Origin: Armatimonadaceae bacterium
Lineage (GTDB): Bacteria > Armatimonadota > Armatimonadia > Armatimonadales > Armatimonadaceae
NCBI GenBank assembly: GCA_030447685.1
Contig: JAUJOK010000012.1
Span: 1 to 37,203, forward strand
DNA: 37,203 nucleotides
Direction of reading: 5' to 3'
Part shown: one piece after another, positions 6,909 to 15,698 of the stretch
Position numbering within the stretch: the first letter of the stretch is position 1
Layout: each line of letters opens with the position of its first letter
Translations under genes and position numbers: made by a program
Notes under the pieces: generated by a model
Told to the model about the DNA's origin: nothing
Database searches by the model: none
The model's input: the letters and a program-made list of their open reading frames with translations, nothing else

Positions 6909-8684
6909 ATGCGTTCCGCAAATAACCGCTCCCGCATCGTCCTCATAACGCTCGGCGTGCTGGCAGTCGCCGCTTCGGGAGCGCCGATGCTGCCCGTCTG
7001 GCTGGCCGCTGCCGATCCCGCCCCGCGCCCCGCCGCGTCCGTTCCCGGCTCCCGTGCCGTTGTGGTGGACATTCGCGACGACCTGAGCGACGAGCAGATT
7101 CAGGACATGGAGGTACGCTACGGCGTTGATTTTCAGTTCAACTCCGAGCATGCGGACGATGACAACCTGATGCGCGCCACCGTCGGAAATGAGCGGGACA
7201 CGGCGCGTCTCGTGGAGGAGCTACGGCGGGACGAGCGCGTCGAGGCGGCGGAACCGGAAGTGCAGTTGACGCTGCCGCCCGCCCCGCCGACGATGTACCG
7301 GCGTGACCTCAACAAGAGGGAGGGAACATCGCTTCCCCAGCGGCGCTTTGTCCCTAACGATCCGCGCTACCCGGAGCAGTGGAACCTGCGGATGGTCGGC
7401 GCGGAGGCGGCCTGGGAGCGCACGCGGGGCAAGGGCATCGTCGTCGCTGTCCTTGATACGGGTGTCGCTGCTAAAGACTCGGAGCGCGGCAAGCGGGCCA
7501 AAGACTTCGCCCGGACCCGGTTCGCGCGCGGCTACGATTTCGTCCATGACGACGACGACCCCTACGACGACCACGGGCATGGGACACATGTCGCCGGAAC
7601 GGTGGCCGAATCGACGGATAACAAAGAGGGGGTGGCCGGGCTTGCCTTCGAGGCGACGGTGATGCCGGTCAAAGTGCTTTCGGCGGAAGGCTCCGGCAGC
7701 AGCGCGGACATCGCCGATGCCATTCGCTTCGCCGCCGACAAGGGCGCGAACGTCATCAACATGAGCCTGGGCAGCCCGTATCCCTCTGAGATTATCGGCA
7801 ATGCCATCCGGTACGCCCATAAAAAGGACGTCGTGATCGTCTGCTCCGCCGGGAACGGCTTTCAGGAGGGTGTGGGCTATCCGGCGGCGTTCCCGGAGTG
7901 TATCGCCGTTTCGTCCGTCGGGCCGTCCAAAGAGCTTGCCTTTTATTCGTCCTGGGGCAAAGAGGTGGCGCTGGCCGCGCCCGGCGGCGACATGACCAAC
8001 GGCGCGCAGGACGGCATTTTGCAGAACACCATCTGGCCAGAAAGCCAGGGCGGGCGCGGCGATGACTATTACCCGTTCCAGGGCACCAGCATGGCCGCGC
8101 CCCATGTCACGGCGGCGGCGGCCCTGGTGATGGCGCAGGGAGTGCGCGACCCGGCCCGCGTGCGCGATTTGCTTGCCCGCTCCGCCACTCCAAAGCAGCC
8201 GAAGGTAAAGTACGGCGCGGGTATTTTATCGGTGGACAGGGCGACGAACGCTACCGCCGTTCAGGGACGGCGCTCCTCCGATAAGCGCCTGCTCTTTGCC
8301 GTTCTGGCCGCGCTGATTTTGATCGTCCCGCGCCGCATTCCGTTCGGCCTGCGGCTGGCCCTTATCGCCGCGCTGTGGACGGGCTACTTCGGGCCGGATA
8401 GAATAGCGGCGTTGGTGGGAGCTAACTCCGCCTGGAATCTCGTCGGCTTCTCGGCGCTGGTTCCCTTCCTGCTTTTCTGGGAACTGGAGAAGGGGTTCGG
8501 CAGCCGCATTGTCGCCTTTGTTGCCCTTGGGGTTGCCGCCTGCCTGGCGTGGAATCTGGTGACGGGCCTGCTGCCGTTTACCGCAACCGTGTTCGGCGAC
8601 CGCCCGCTGCCCTGGGTCGTGGCGAACCTCGCTGCCTCGCTTCTCATCGCCGCCGCTGCCTGGCGGCGTGGCGGCGTGTCCTGA
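6909..8684 (+). CDS. Subtilisin-like serine protease (S8) with C-terminal membrane domain
   Basis: 591 residues. The N-terminus has a signal peptide or anchor (about 9-28), then a propeptide-like domain (about 48-122). The S8 catalytic domain follows with Asp183 in VLDTGVA, His224 in HGHGTHVAGT, oxyanion Asn316 in CSAGNG and Ser394 in GTSMAAPH, so the triad is complete. After about residue 455 come four to five hydrophobic segments (LLFAVLAALILIV, LALIAALWTGYF, FSALVPFLLFW, a VAFVALGVAACLAW helix and VVANLAASLLIAAAAW). Such a polytopic tail is unusual for a subtilase and should tether the protease to the cytoplasmic membrane, facing outward. Ends 7 bases before the convergent DUF192 gene. Confidence 0.92.
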   Translation: MRSANNRSRIVLITLGVLAVAASGAPMLPVWLAAADPAPRPAASVPGSRAVVVDIRDDLSDEQIQDMEVRYGVDFQFNSEHADDDNLMRATVGNERDTARLVEELRRDERVEAAEPEVQLTLPPAPPTMYRRDLNKREGTSLPQRRFVPNDPRYPEQWNLRMVGAEAAWERTRGKGIVVAVLDTGVAAKDSERGKRAKDFARTRFARGYDFVHDDDDPYDDHGHGTHVAGTVAESTDNKEGVAGLAFEATVMPVKVLSAEGSGSSADIADAIRFAADKGANVINMSLGSPYPSEIIGNAIRYAHKKDVVIVCSAGNGFQEGVGYPAAFPECIAVSSVGPSKELAFYSSWGKEVALAAPGGDMTNGAQDGILQNTIWPESQGGRGDDYYPFQGTSMAAPHVTAAAALVMAQGVRDPARVRDLLARSATPKQPKVKYGAGILSVDRATNATAVQGRRSSDKRLLFAVLAALILIVPRRIPFGLRLALIAALWTGYFGPDRIAALVGANSAWNLVGFSALVPFLLFWELEKGFGSRIVAFVALGVAACLAWNLVTGLLPFTATVFGDRPLPWVVANLAASLLIAAAAWRRGGVS

Positions 8685-8691
8685 ATCGGGT

Positions 8692-9183
8692 TTAATCCCT
8701 GGCCTGAACGCCCGTGGGAATCTCCACGGTCATGCCGGACTGGATGCCCAGGCGTCCGAACGTGTTTTGCTTGACCTCCAGGGCGTACTGGGCGGGGCCG
8801 TCGCTGGGGACGCTGGTTTCGTCGCGGGGCTGTAGCTGCCGGATGTTGAGAATGCGCCGGTCCGCGCCAATATAGGCGATGTCGAGCGGAATCAGCGTGT
8901 TCCGCATGAAGAAGCTGCGCGTGCGAGCGTCCGGGAAGACGAACAGCATGCCTTCATCGGCCTGCACCTCGGCGTCGGTCAGGTGCATCATACCCTCGCG
9001 GCGCTTGGCATCCGTGTCCATCACCCACACCCGGAACGTCTGACCGTTGATACGTATGTCGGCGCGCTGGAGGTCGCGCAGTTGGAACGTACGGTTCGGA
9101 TTGGTGCCCGGCGGGATAGAGCCAGAGCCGCCGCCACAGCCGATTAATGTCAAGCAGAGTGAGAGAAAAAGCAGAAATCGCAA
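8692..9183 (-). CDS. DUF192 lipoprotein
   Basis: 163 residues from a TTG at 9183, chosen because GAGGAG lies 6 bases upstream and a lipoprotein signal follows at once (RFLLFLSLCLTLIGC, lipobox LIGC then GGGSG). A longer frame up to 9354 exists but is made of the inverted-repeat element at 9209-9334 and is not native. The mature part shows the DUF192 signature REGMMHL...DEGMLFVFPDARTRSFFMRNTLIPLDIAYI, followed by a strand-rich end (YALEVKQNTFGRLGI). DUF192 proteins are small beta-rich secreted domains of unknown function. Likely anchored to a membrane through the lipidated cysteine. Confidence 0.88.
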   Translation of the reverse strand: MRFLLFLSLCLTLIGCGGGSGSIPPGTNPNRTFQLRDLQRADIRINGQTFRVWVMDTDAKRREGMMHLTDAEVQADEGMLFVFPDARTRSFFMRNTLIPLDIAYIGADRRILNIRQLQPRDETSVPSDGPAQYALEVKQNTFGRLGIQSGMTVEIPTGVQARD

Positions 9184-9208
9184 AAGATACTCCTCATAGC
9201 GTGTGCGC

Positions 9209-9334
9209 CGAGGGACAGAACGTCCCTCGCTCGTGGGCTTTCGGCCAGGCGTCCTGCCGGACGCATCATATAGCTCCGTCTGCGAGGACGGTCGGCGCGG
9301 CAGCGCCCACGAGCGAGGGACGTTCTGTCCCTCG
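9209..9334. repeat. 126-bp inverted-repeat element built from two hairpin arms (REPIN-like)
   Basis: Arms 9209-9238 and 9305-9334 are perfect 30-bp reverse complements. Each arm contains its own palindrome CGAGGGAC-AGAAC-GTCCCTCG. Two more hairpins lie between the arms: GCGTCC-TGCC-GGACGC and CCGTC...GACGG. It occupies the space between the DUF192 lipoprotein start and the carboxypeptidase stop. The plan (outer palindrome, central GTCC/GGAC hairpin, second hairpin, outer palindrome; about 130 bp) is the same as in the element at 32095-32225, although the outer palindromes differ in sequence. Confidence 0.85.
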
Positions 9335-9350
9335 AAAACCCGGAGCGGTT

Positions 9351-10853
9351 TCAAGCCAGCCCGTACAGCGTCCGGAACTTGGTGTTCAGATATTTCAGGT
9401 ACGAGTGAGACTGGGCGGGTTCGCCGCAGACGCGCTGCACCAGATCGGCAGGCAGGTAGCGCCGCCCCGGCTTATGGACGTTTTCCCGGAGCCACGAAAG
9501 CAGGCCGCCGAACTCGCCGCGCGCCAGTTCCTCGGCAATGGCCGGGTTGTCGGCGAGCGCCTTATCGTATAGCTGCGCGGAAAGCAGCGTGCCCAGTGAG
9601 TAGGTGGGGAAGTAGCCGAAGCTGGCTCCCGACCAGTGGACATCCTGCAAAATCCCCTGCGCGTCGTCCGGCGGCGTGATTCCCAGGTACTCCTGCATCT
9701 TCGCGTTCCAGGCATCGGGCGCGTCGGCGACGGAAAGTGAGCCGTCCAACAGCGCCTTTTCCATCTCAAAGCGCAGCATGATGTGCAGGTTGTACGTCAC
9801 CTCGTCGGCCTCGACGCGAATCAGCGACGGCTCCACTTTGTTGATGGCGCGGTAGAAGGTATTCAGATTCACGTTTTCAAGCGCATCCGGGAACTGTCTC
9901 TGAAGGCCGGGATAGAAGACGTTCCAGAAGGTGCGTGAACGCCCGATGATGTTTTCCCACAGGCGCGACTGCGATTCATGGACTCCCAGCGAGGCAGCGT
10001 CCGAAAGCGGCGTGCCGACGTCCTTCGGATCGAAACCCTGCTCGTAGAGGGCGTGACCTGTCTCATGAATCGTGCCCATCAGGGCCATAGGAAGCCAGTT
10101 CCGGTCGAAGCGCGTGGTAATGCGCACATCGTCGCGCCCAAACGATGTGCAGAAGGGATGCACCGCGCGGTCCTGACGCCCACGCGTAAAATCGAATCCC
10201 ATCTTCTTGATTACGTACTCACCGAAGGCAAGCTGTGCGGCCTCGTCATAATCGCGGCGAAGCACGCTGTCATCAATGGGCGGCTGCGCGGCGATCTCCT
10301 GAACCAACTGCACCAGGCCGGACTTCAGGTCGGCGAACACGCGCTCGACCTCGCGCGTCTTCATTCCCGGCTCGTACTGGTCCAGCAGAGCGTCATAGCG
10401 CTGGTCGTCGTAGCCCAGATGCTCGGCCACCTGGCGGCTCAAATCCAGCAGTTTTTCCAGCGTCGGCGCGAACTGTTTATAATCGCTTTCGGCGCGTGCC
10501 TTGACCCAGATCTCATGGCCCAGCGTGGTCGCCTTTGCCATCTCAGTGACGAGTTCCGTGGGAATCTTCACGGCTTTATCGAAGTCACGGCGCGCGACAC
10601 GCACCAGCGCGGCCTCGTCGGAGCCGGGATCACTGCCTGCCACTTCCGCTTCCGCGCCCTCCAGCAGCCGCCGCGTTTCGTCACCCACGGAAAGCTCATG
10701 AGCGATCTTTCCCAGCGTGGCGAACTGCTCGGCGCGCTCCGCCGCTCCGCCGGGCGGCATGTAGCACTGCTGGTCCCAGCCCAGCACGGCCATCGACGTG
10801 CCGATGTGCCCGATCTCCGCCAGCCGCGCCTTCAGCTTTTCGTACTGTTCCAA
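9351..10853 (-). CDS. Carboxypeptidase M32 (Taq-type metallocarboxypeptidase)
   Basis: 500 residues, the normal M32 length. It removes C-terminal residues using one divalent metal. The HExxH motif is HETGH (263-267) in MGTIHETGHALYEQG, and the third ligand is Glu293 in GVHESQSRLWEN. N-terminal MAVLGWDQQCYMPPGGAAER and HPFCTSFGRDDVRITTR are also M32 hallmarks, as is YNLHIMLRFEMEKAL. The start is a TTG at 10853 with AGGAG seven bases upstream on the minus strand; no ATG fits. No signal peptide, so cytosolic. It lies 29 bases downstream of the SDR epimerase gene. Confidence 0.95.
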   Translation of the reverse strand: MEQYEKLKARLAEIGHIGTSMAVLGWDQQCYMPPGGAAERAEQFATLGKIAHELSVGDETRRLLEGAEAEVAGSDPGSDEAALVRVARRDFDKAVKIPTELVTEMAKATTLGHEIWVKARAESDYKQFAPTLEKLLDLSRQVAEHLGYDDQRYDALLDQYEPGMKTREVERVFADLKSGLVQLVQEIAAQPPIDDSVLRRDYDEAAQLAFGEYVIKKMGFDFTRGRQDRAVHPFCTSFGRDDVRITTRFDRNWLPMALMGTIHETGHALYEQGFDPKDVGTPLSDAASLGVHESQSRLWENIIGRSRTFWNVFYPGLQRQFPDALENVNLNTFYRAINKVEPSLIRVEADEVTYNLHIMLRFEMEKALLDGSLSVADAPDAWNAKMQEYLGITPPDDAQGILQDVHWSGASFGYFPTYSLGTLLSAQLYDKALADNPAIAEELARGEFGGLLSWLRENVHKPGRRYLPADLVQRVCGEPAQSHSYLKYLNTKFRTLYGLA

Positions 10854-10882
10854 ATGTTGCTCCTCATTGTTGGATACCGGTC

Positions 10883-11890
10883 CTAACCCCCCTGCCGTGG
10901 CAGCTTCGTCGTGTTCTCGCGCCAGGCGGTTATCAGCCGGTCTTCAAAATCATCGCTGTCGCTGTCGGCGATCTTGCCGTTTGCCTCCATCCACTCCACC
11001 GTGCGGCGGACGCCTTCGCGCCAGGAGATAGTCTGGCCGGGATAACCCGCATCACGCACGATCTTGCTGTTGTCGAAAATGGAGGGCCATTCAAATATCT
11101 CATGCGTGCCGCCCGACCATTTGGGCGCGGCTTCCCGCAGGACATCGGTGGGAATGTGCACCGGCGTGAACGTGCCGCCGACCACCTGGGCGACCTGCTC
11201 ATGGTACATGTTCCAGCTCATCCACTCGTCACCGGTTATATTGTACGCCTCGCCGAAGCACTTTTCGCTGCCCATCGCGCCGATAAAGCCGCGCGCCACA
11301 TCGTCCACATGGCAGGAGGCCCACAAACCGTTGCCGTCACCCTGGACAATGATCGGCTTGTTTTTGCGAAGCCGGTCCACAAATGTATCAGCGGGGCCGA
11401 AGGGCCGGATAATCGAACCACCTTCGCCATAGGAGTGCGACGGGCGCATGATGGTGACGGGAAACCGATTCCTTTCCCATTCGCGCAAAAGCAGCTCTTC
11501 GCAGGCGATCTTGTTTTTGCCGTAGTTTCCGATGGAGTGGTACGGCTCGGTTTCGGTGGTCGGAATCTGGGTCACCGGGCCGGAATAGACGCAGACGGTC
11601 GAGCAGTGGATAAACTGGCCGACACGGCCCGCAAAGGCGCGCACGGCGGAGGCGGATTCATCGGGATGGAAGGCGACCATATCCACGACGACATCGTAGC
11701 GTTTGTCCGCGAATGTCTGCTCGAACGTCGCGAAATCTTTGCGGTCGCCGGTGATGCTTTCGGCCCCGTCAGGCAGCCGGTTTTCCCGCTTGCCCCGGTT
11801 GAACAGCGTCACCTGGTGCCCCTGCTCCAGAAGCTGCCGCGCAATCGCCGTGGAGATCAGCCCCGTACCGCCAATAAAAAGAACCTGCAT
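10883..11890 (-). CDS. NAD-dependent epimerase/dehydratase (atypical SDR)
   Basis: 335 residues from ATG 11890, preceded by GAGGCGG; the frame extends to 11914 but the Rossmann strand MQVLFIGGTGLIS starts at 11890. The nucleotide loop is GGTGLIS rather than GGTGFIG, and the catalytic pair is YGKNK in GNYGKNKIACEE. FIHCSTVCVYSG and MRPSHSYGEG fit extended or atypical SDRs acting on nucleotide sugars, or RNA-binding-like chloroplast relatives. The C-terminal part ends with EWPSIFDNSKIVRDAGYPG-type substrate-domain sequence. The substrate cannot be assigned. Possibly in one transcript with the M32 carboxypeptidase. Confidence 0.88.
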   Translation of the reverse strand: MQVLFIGGTGLISTAIARQLLEQGHQVTLFNRGKRENRLPDGAESITGDRKDFATFEQTFADKRYDVVVDMVAFHPDESASAVRAFAGRVGQFIHCSTVCVYSGPVTQIPTTETEPYHSIGNYGKNKIACEELLLREWERNRFPVTIMRPSHSYGEGGSIIRPFGPADTFVDRLRKNKPIIVQGDGNGLWASCHVDDVARGFIGAMGSEKCFGEAYNITGDEWMSWNMYHEQVAQVVGGTFTPVHIPTDVLREAAPKWSGGTHEIFEWPSIFDNSKIVRDAGYPGQTISWREGVRRTVEWMEANGKIADSDSDDFEDRLITAWRENTTKLPRQGG

Positions 11891-11978
11891 TGCCGCCTCT
11901 TTTCCTGGCCGCACCGGTGTTCCCTGCGGCCCCGGAGAATAGTGTTAGGCAGCGCGCTTCTACGTTCCTGCTAATCCT

Positions 11979-13184
11979 CTTGGGCGTCCAGGGTCATTCA
12001 GTTATCGGGCACCCCATCAACTTGAGAGCTTCGGCGGGTCGCGCGGCATAGAAGCGACGAGCCGCCGCCATGTTCCGGTGCCCTGCCAAGCGCATCAAGC
12101 TGATACAGACGTTGCGGATGGCGGCCAGCACCTGCGGCAGATTGCCCGCGCGAACCTGACTTTATCTTCGCCGAAGGTCACGTCACGAACATAGTGGCTC
12201 TTGTTCTCAATGCTCCAATGACCGCGCAACAAAGAAAGCAGGCGGGCAGCATTAGCCTTCTGCCCCCAGGCTGGTCATGCCCAGCACACGCTCCTGCTGC
12301 ACAACACCACTTTTCTTGAAGCGCCGCTCCCGCTGCAAAACAAAGACCTGTCGCACACCGCAAAAACCGGTGAAGCATTCCGGCTCGGCTAAACTGCTGC
12401 TGACAACGAGGCGGCGTGTTTCACACGCCCCCGACTTACCTCCACCGTTTGGGCGCGCGAAAACTTGCCCCAAACAGGTCAGGCGCGGCAAAAAAGCAGG
12501 TTAATTTGCGCCGCAGGGTCAGGTGGTTGTCCTTGATCAGCATCAGGAAGTGCCCCCTAAAGCCACCACCTGCGCGGCAATCTGCTTTTGCGTCAGCAGC
12601 GCATCCATCGTGACAATGCGTCCCTGAAGTACCAGAGCCGACAGAACACTCTGGGCGGCACCAATCTCGTTGGTCTTGTCGGGCACCCCCTGCTGAAGAA
12701 GTGTCAACCCCAGGCCGTGACTGACCGCCGACAGCAGATGGGTTTCCACAGCTCCCTGTCCCTTGCTGCCACAGAGCGTTTTGCCGTCTAAGCTGAAGGC
12801 TTGCTCCTGAGGTAACTGCCGGAGCACACGCTGCGCCCAATCGGCCAGCACGGCTTCCAGCGCGGCTTTGTCCACCCGGCGAAACACGCTGTGCAACGTG
12901 CCGACCGAGGGCGTTTTGCCGCTCTGGAAGCCAAGCCCTGTGCCAACTCGCCGCCGTAGTTCCTGCCCCACTCGGCCATCGCGCCATAAGAACTATAGCC
13001 GCACAGCGTGGCCGCGCAGGCCAGACAAAGAATCGCCGCCAGCGAGTAACGCCTGCCATGGCGACTGCGAAAGTCCGGTACCTGTGCCAGTGCCTCAACC
13101 AGAGGCGCAATAGAAGAAGATGCTTTGCTCATGCTTCTATTCTAAACCCGCTGTCAAATAACTGAATGACCCTGCTTCGGCGTC
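11979..13184 (-). mobile_element. ISAs1-type insertion sequence, copy 1, decayed
   Basis: The element spans 11989-13174 (1186 bp) with inverted ends starting CAGGGTCATTCAGTTAT on the left and the reverse complement on the right. The span given here includes flanking near-duplicates CTTGGGCGTC (11979-11988) and CTTCGGCGTC (13175-13184), which differ at one base and are a plausible aged target duplication of 10 bp. It lies between the SDR gene and the HEVAH-motif gene and breaks no recognisable reading frame. The transposase on the minus strand is broken in several places. Confidence 0.88.
11994..13132 (-). pseudogene. ISAs1-family transposase, frameshifted (IS copy 1)
   Basis: DDE transposase. 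The N-terminus (from ATG 13132) reads DFRSRHGRRYSLAAILCLAC and CGYSSYGAMAEWGRNYG, then shifts frame near 12940. The second frame continues with KTPSVGTLHSVF, SLDGKTLCGSKGQG (first catalytic Asp), LLSAVSHGLGLTLLQ and VTMDALLTQ (second Asp), to a TGA at 12543-12545. A third frame picks up with LMLIKDNHLTLRRKL, overlapping that stop as TGATG. HWSIENKSHYVRDVTF holds the catalytic Glu. Another indel follows near 12165, after which LPQVLAAIRNVCISLMRLAG runs to a stop inside the left terminal repeat. The break at 12553-12557 matches that of IS copy 2. Confidence 0.85.
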
Positions 13185-13237
13185 CAGGGGCATTGCGTTC
13201 TGCGTCGCCCTCCTTCGTGCCGGAAGTCCGCTAAGGG

Positions 13238-14098
13238 TTAAAAGCCGAGTTTGACGGACGGGCCGGGCGGACGGTAGAAGTTTTCGGCGTACTGCTCGCA
13301 GAACCGTTCGATGCTGCCCGCGCTGCGCACGGCGGCCAGGTGGCCTGGCAGTTCGGCGACGCCATGCGCGACTTCGTGGATCAGAACGCGGCGCAGCACG
13401 AAAATTTTATACTTTTCGAGCGGCCAGCGGGCGTACAGCTTCGTTCCCTCCCATTCCAGTTTGCCGCCGAAGCGCTCCACGTCCTGCGTCCCCTCCGTGC
13501 GGCCAACGAGGCGGCGTCCGTCGTCGGGGATCAGGCAGTGCAGTCGAATCTCCCCGTCCAGCCAATCGCCATCGGTACCGGTGCGCTTCTGGTTGGACAG
13601 GCGTATCTCGCGGACGGTGGCGGCGTGTTCGGGGGGCAGTTCGGCAAGTGTTGCTTTAATATCACCGAAGGTGACGGGGAAGTGATGGCCGGGCGGAACC
13701 GTATCAGCGACGAATCGGATAGTGTTTTCCGGCCCCGGCGGGGAAGACGGTTCCTCCACGAACGGCTTTTCCGAGGGCAGCAGCGCGCCCTCGTCCGGCA
13801 CGCCCAGTTTTTCGCGCAGGGAGAGGATCTTTCCGCGCAGCGCCACCAGACGGCGCGTCTGGTCGTCGCGGCTGGTTTCCACCTCATGGGCGAAGAAGGC
13901 AATCTCTTCTTCTTGCCCGCCAGCCAGCGCGCCGAGGAAATCCAGAAAAGGCGAATAGGCCGACCGGGCGCGGTTTCGCGCCCGGTCGTCACTGCGACGC
14001 TGCCGCTGATGCTGATGCTGCTCGTCGGTCAGCCGTTCCGCATATTCGGCTTCAAACGCATCCAACTGCGCCCAATCCCGCTCGCCCTTGCGCGCCAA
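13238..14098 (-). CDS. Uncharacterised protein with HEVAH zinc-protease motif
   Basis: 286 residues; start assigned to TTG 14098, which is uncertain because no strong ribosome binding site is seen and the upstream oxidoreductase stop is only 6 bases away. The N-terminal third is charged and helical (DEQHQHQRQRRSDDRARNRAR, then a predicted coiled region to about residue 100). The C-terminal part has VLRRVLIHEVAHGVAELPGH with HEVAH at 241-245 and a downstream ERFCEQYAENF segment that could hold the third ligand Glu269 or Glu272. This is the layout of a minimal gluzincin-like metallopeptidase; I do not recognise the family. Probably co-transcribed with the oxidoreductase upstream. Confidence 0.7.
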   Translation of the reverse strand: MARKGERDWAQLDAFEAEYAERLTDEQHQHQRQRRSDDRARNRARSAYSPFLDFLGALAGGQEEEIAFFAHEVETSRDDQTRRLVALRGKILSLREKLGVPDEGALLPSEKPFVEEPSSPPGPENTIRFVADTVPPGHHFPVTFGDIKATLAELPPEHAATVREIRLSNQKRTGTDGDWLDGEIRLHCLIPDDGRRLVGRTEGTQDVERFGGKLEWEGTKLYARWPLEKYKIFVLRRVLIHEVAHGVAELPGHLAAVRSAGSIERFCEQYAENFYRPPGPSVKLGF

Positions 14099-14104
14099 CA
14101 GTGC

Positions 14105-15208
14105 CTACTTCCCCAGGGTGACAGGCTGACCGGTGCGGGCCGATTGGTAGACGCTTTTGATAATCTCGATGGGCTTGCGGCCCCCGCGCCCGTCGATCAG
14201 CGGCTTGCCGTTGGTGCGGACGGCGCGCATGAAGTCCTCGATCTGCGCGCGGTGGGCGTCGCCCCAGACCGCGCCCGCTTCGGCGGTGGCGGCGCGCGTG
14301 GCGGCCTCATCCTTCACCGAGGCGGTTCCGCCCATCGCGACGGACAAAGCGTGCGCGGCGGCCTGCTCGCTGGCGTACTCCTCGCCGTTTTTCAGCTTGA
14401 GCATCTTGAGGCGGTCGCCTTCGATAATGGCGCTGCCCTCGGTGCCGAAGATGTCGATGCGGACGGGCAGGCCGTCGTAGGCCGCCGTGGTCGCGGTCAT
14501 GGTGCCGACCGCGCCGTTCTCGAAGGTAAGCGCGGCCACGGCCACATCCTCAACCTCGATGCGCTCATGGGCGGCAGTGCGGGTATGGGCGTACAGCGAC
14601 GAAACGCCGCCCGTCAGCCACTGGAGCAGGTCCACCGTATGGACACCCTGGTTCATCAGCGCGCCGCCGCCGTCCCACTGCCAGGTTCCGCGCCACTCGC
14701 CAGAGTCGTAATACTGCTGCGTGCGCCACCACTTCACCGTAGCGTCGGCAAGCACGATGCGCCCCAGCCTGCCCGCGTCAATCGCCTCTTTCACCAGCAG
14801 GGTCGCGGCATCGAAGCGGTGCTGGCTGATGATGGTCAGCTTTTTGCCGGTTTCGTCCTCGGCGGCGATCAGGCGGTCACAGGCTTCCAGGGAGACATCC
14901 ATCGGCTTTTCGACAATGACATGCTTGCCCGCGCGCAGCGCCTCGACCGCGTTGTCGGCGTGCATCCCGGACGGCGTGCAGACGCAGACAATATCTATGT
15001 CCGGGTCGGCCAGAAGCGCCCGGTGGCTGTCGTGGACGCGCGCTACGCCATATTTCTGCGCGACCTTCTCGGCCCGCTCCGCGATCACGTCCGATACGGC
15101 AACCAGTTCCGCGTCCGCTATCTGGTTGATCGCCCCCGCGTGCGTCGGCCCGATAGAGCCGCACCCGATAATTCCAAAGCGCAACTTTCCCTCGCCTGTT
15201 TCTGCCAC
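14105..15208 (-). CDS. Gfo/Idh/MocA family NAD(P)-dependent oxidoreductase
   Basis: 367 residues from GTG 15208, with AGGAGG about 8 bases upstream. Rossmann motif FGIIGCGSIGPTHAGAI (11-27), VCVCTPSGMHADNAVEALRAGKHVIVEKP with the catalytic-site Lys of EKP, and the C-terminal beta-sheet domain containing GTWQWDGGGALMNQGVHTVDLLQWLTG, where the conserved His lies. This is the standard two-domain Gfo/Idh/MocA architecture acting on sugars or inositols. The substrate cannot be told. The HEVAH-motif gene follows after 6 bases on the same strand and the dual-specificity phosphatase gene lies 12 bases upstream, so the three may form an operon. Confidence 0.93.
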   Translation of the reverse strand: MAETGEGKLRFGIIGCGSIGPTHAGAINQIADAELVAVSDVIAERAEKVAQKYGVARVHDSHRALLADPDIDIVCVCTPSGMHADNAVEALRAGKHVIVEKPMDVSLEACDRLIAAEDETGKKLTIISQHRFDAATLLVKEAIDAGRLGRIVLADATVKWWRTQQYYDSGEWRGTWQWDGGGALMNQGVHTVDLLQWLTGGVSSLYAHTRTAAHERIEVEDVAVAALTFENGAVGTMTATTAAYDGLPVRIDIFGTEGSAIIEGDRLKMLKLKNGEEYASEQAAAHALSVAMGGTASVKDEAATRAATAEAGAVWGDAHRAQIEDFMRAVRTNGKPLIDGRGGRKPIEIIKSVYQSARTGQPVTLGK

Positions 15209-15220
15209 GTCGCTTGCCTC

Positions 15221-15658
15221 CTAAGCTCGTTTAAGTATTTCGAGAAATGGCGTATCTTCGCCATAGTATTCGCACAAAGACTTCCATAGCTGAGGGTGAG
15301 GGCGCGCGTCCGGATGGACTGCCTTCACCTGCCGGTATGCATCAATCAGACACAGATTTTCCTCTTCCCGCAGCACGGCTGTCGCGAAGGAAGCGGATCG
15401 GCTGATGCCCGCGCCGCAGGCAATCAAGACTTTATGACCATCGGCCTTAGAAGCGCGCACGAACCGAATACCTTCCACCAGTTTATCCTTGGGGAGCGGT
15501 TCACCATCTTCCACTTCCAGGAAAAGCGTCTCGACGCTTGGATGCGTCACCCTGCGGCAAAGCTGTAACATTGCATCAATACCCTGATCTTGCAAAAAGT
15601 CTCTTGAAAGGGTTTCGCGCAGTTTGCCGATATAAAGCCAGGGCCGAATCTCGTTCAT
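15221..15658 (-). CDS. Dual-specificity protein phosphatase
   Basis: 145 residues from ATG 15658, which has a GAGG 10 bases upstream; a longer frame to 15703 adds 15 non-native residues. The phosphatase loop is IACGAGISRSASF, with nucleophile Cys81 and Arg87 (CxxGxxRS). The likely general acid is Asp51 in EVEDGEPLPKDKL, and the N-terminal NEIRPWLYIGKL is the usual first strand of DSP domains. Such small proteins dephosphorylate Ser/Thr/Tyr or act on non-protein phosphates. Cytosolic. First gene of a likely three-gene minus-strand operon. Confidence 0.9.
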   Translation of the reverse strand: MNEIRPWLYIGKLRETLSRDFLQDQGIDAMLQLCRRVTHPSVETLFLEVEDGEPLPKDKLVEGIRFVRASKADGHKVLIACGAGISRSASFATAVLREEENLCLIDAYRQVKAVHPDARPHPQLWKSLCEYYGEDTPFLEILKRA

Positions 15659-15698
15659 AGTCTTTAGAGCCTCATTGTAGCACGCGGCGAAGAACCAT

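Noticed and set aside
8692..9354. Longer DUF192 protein starting at 9354
   Set aside because: The extra 57 residues are translated repeat element and precede a lipoprotein signal that must be N-terminal.
13340..15289. Long plus-strand open frame of 649 codons
   Set aside because: It is antisense to three convincing minus-strand genes (HEVAH protein, oxidoreductase, phosphatase) and shows no protein family motif; it is an effect of GC-rich codon use.
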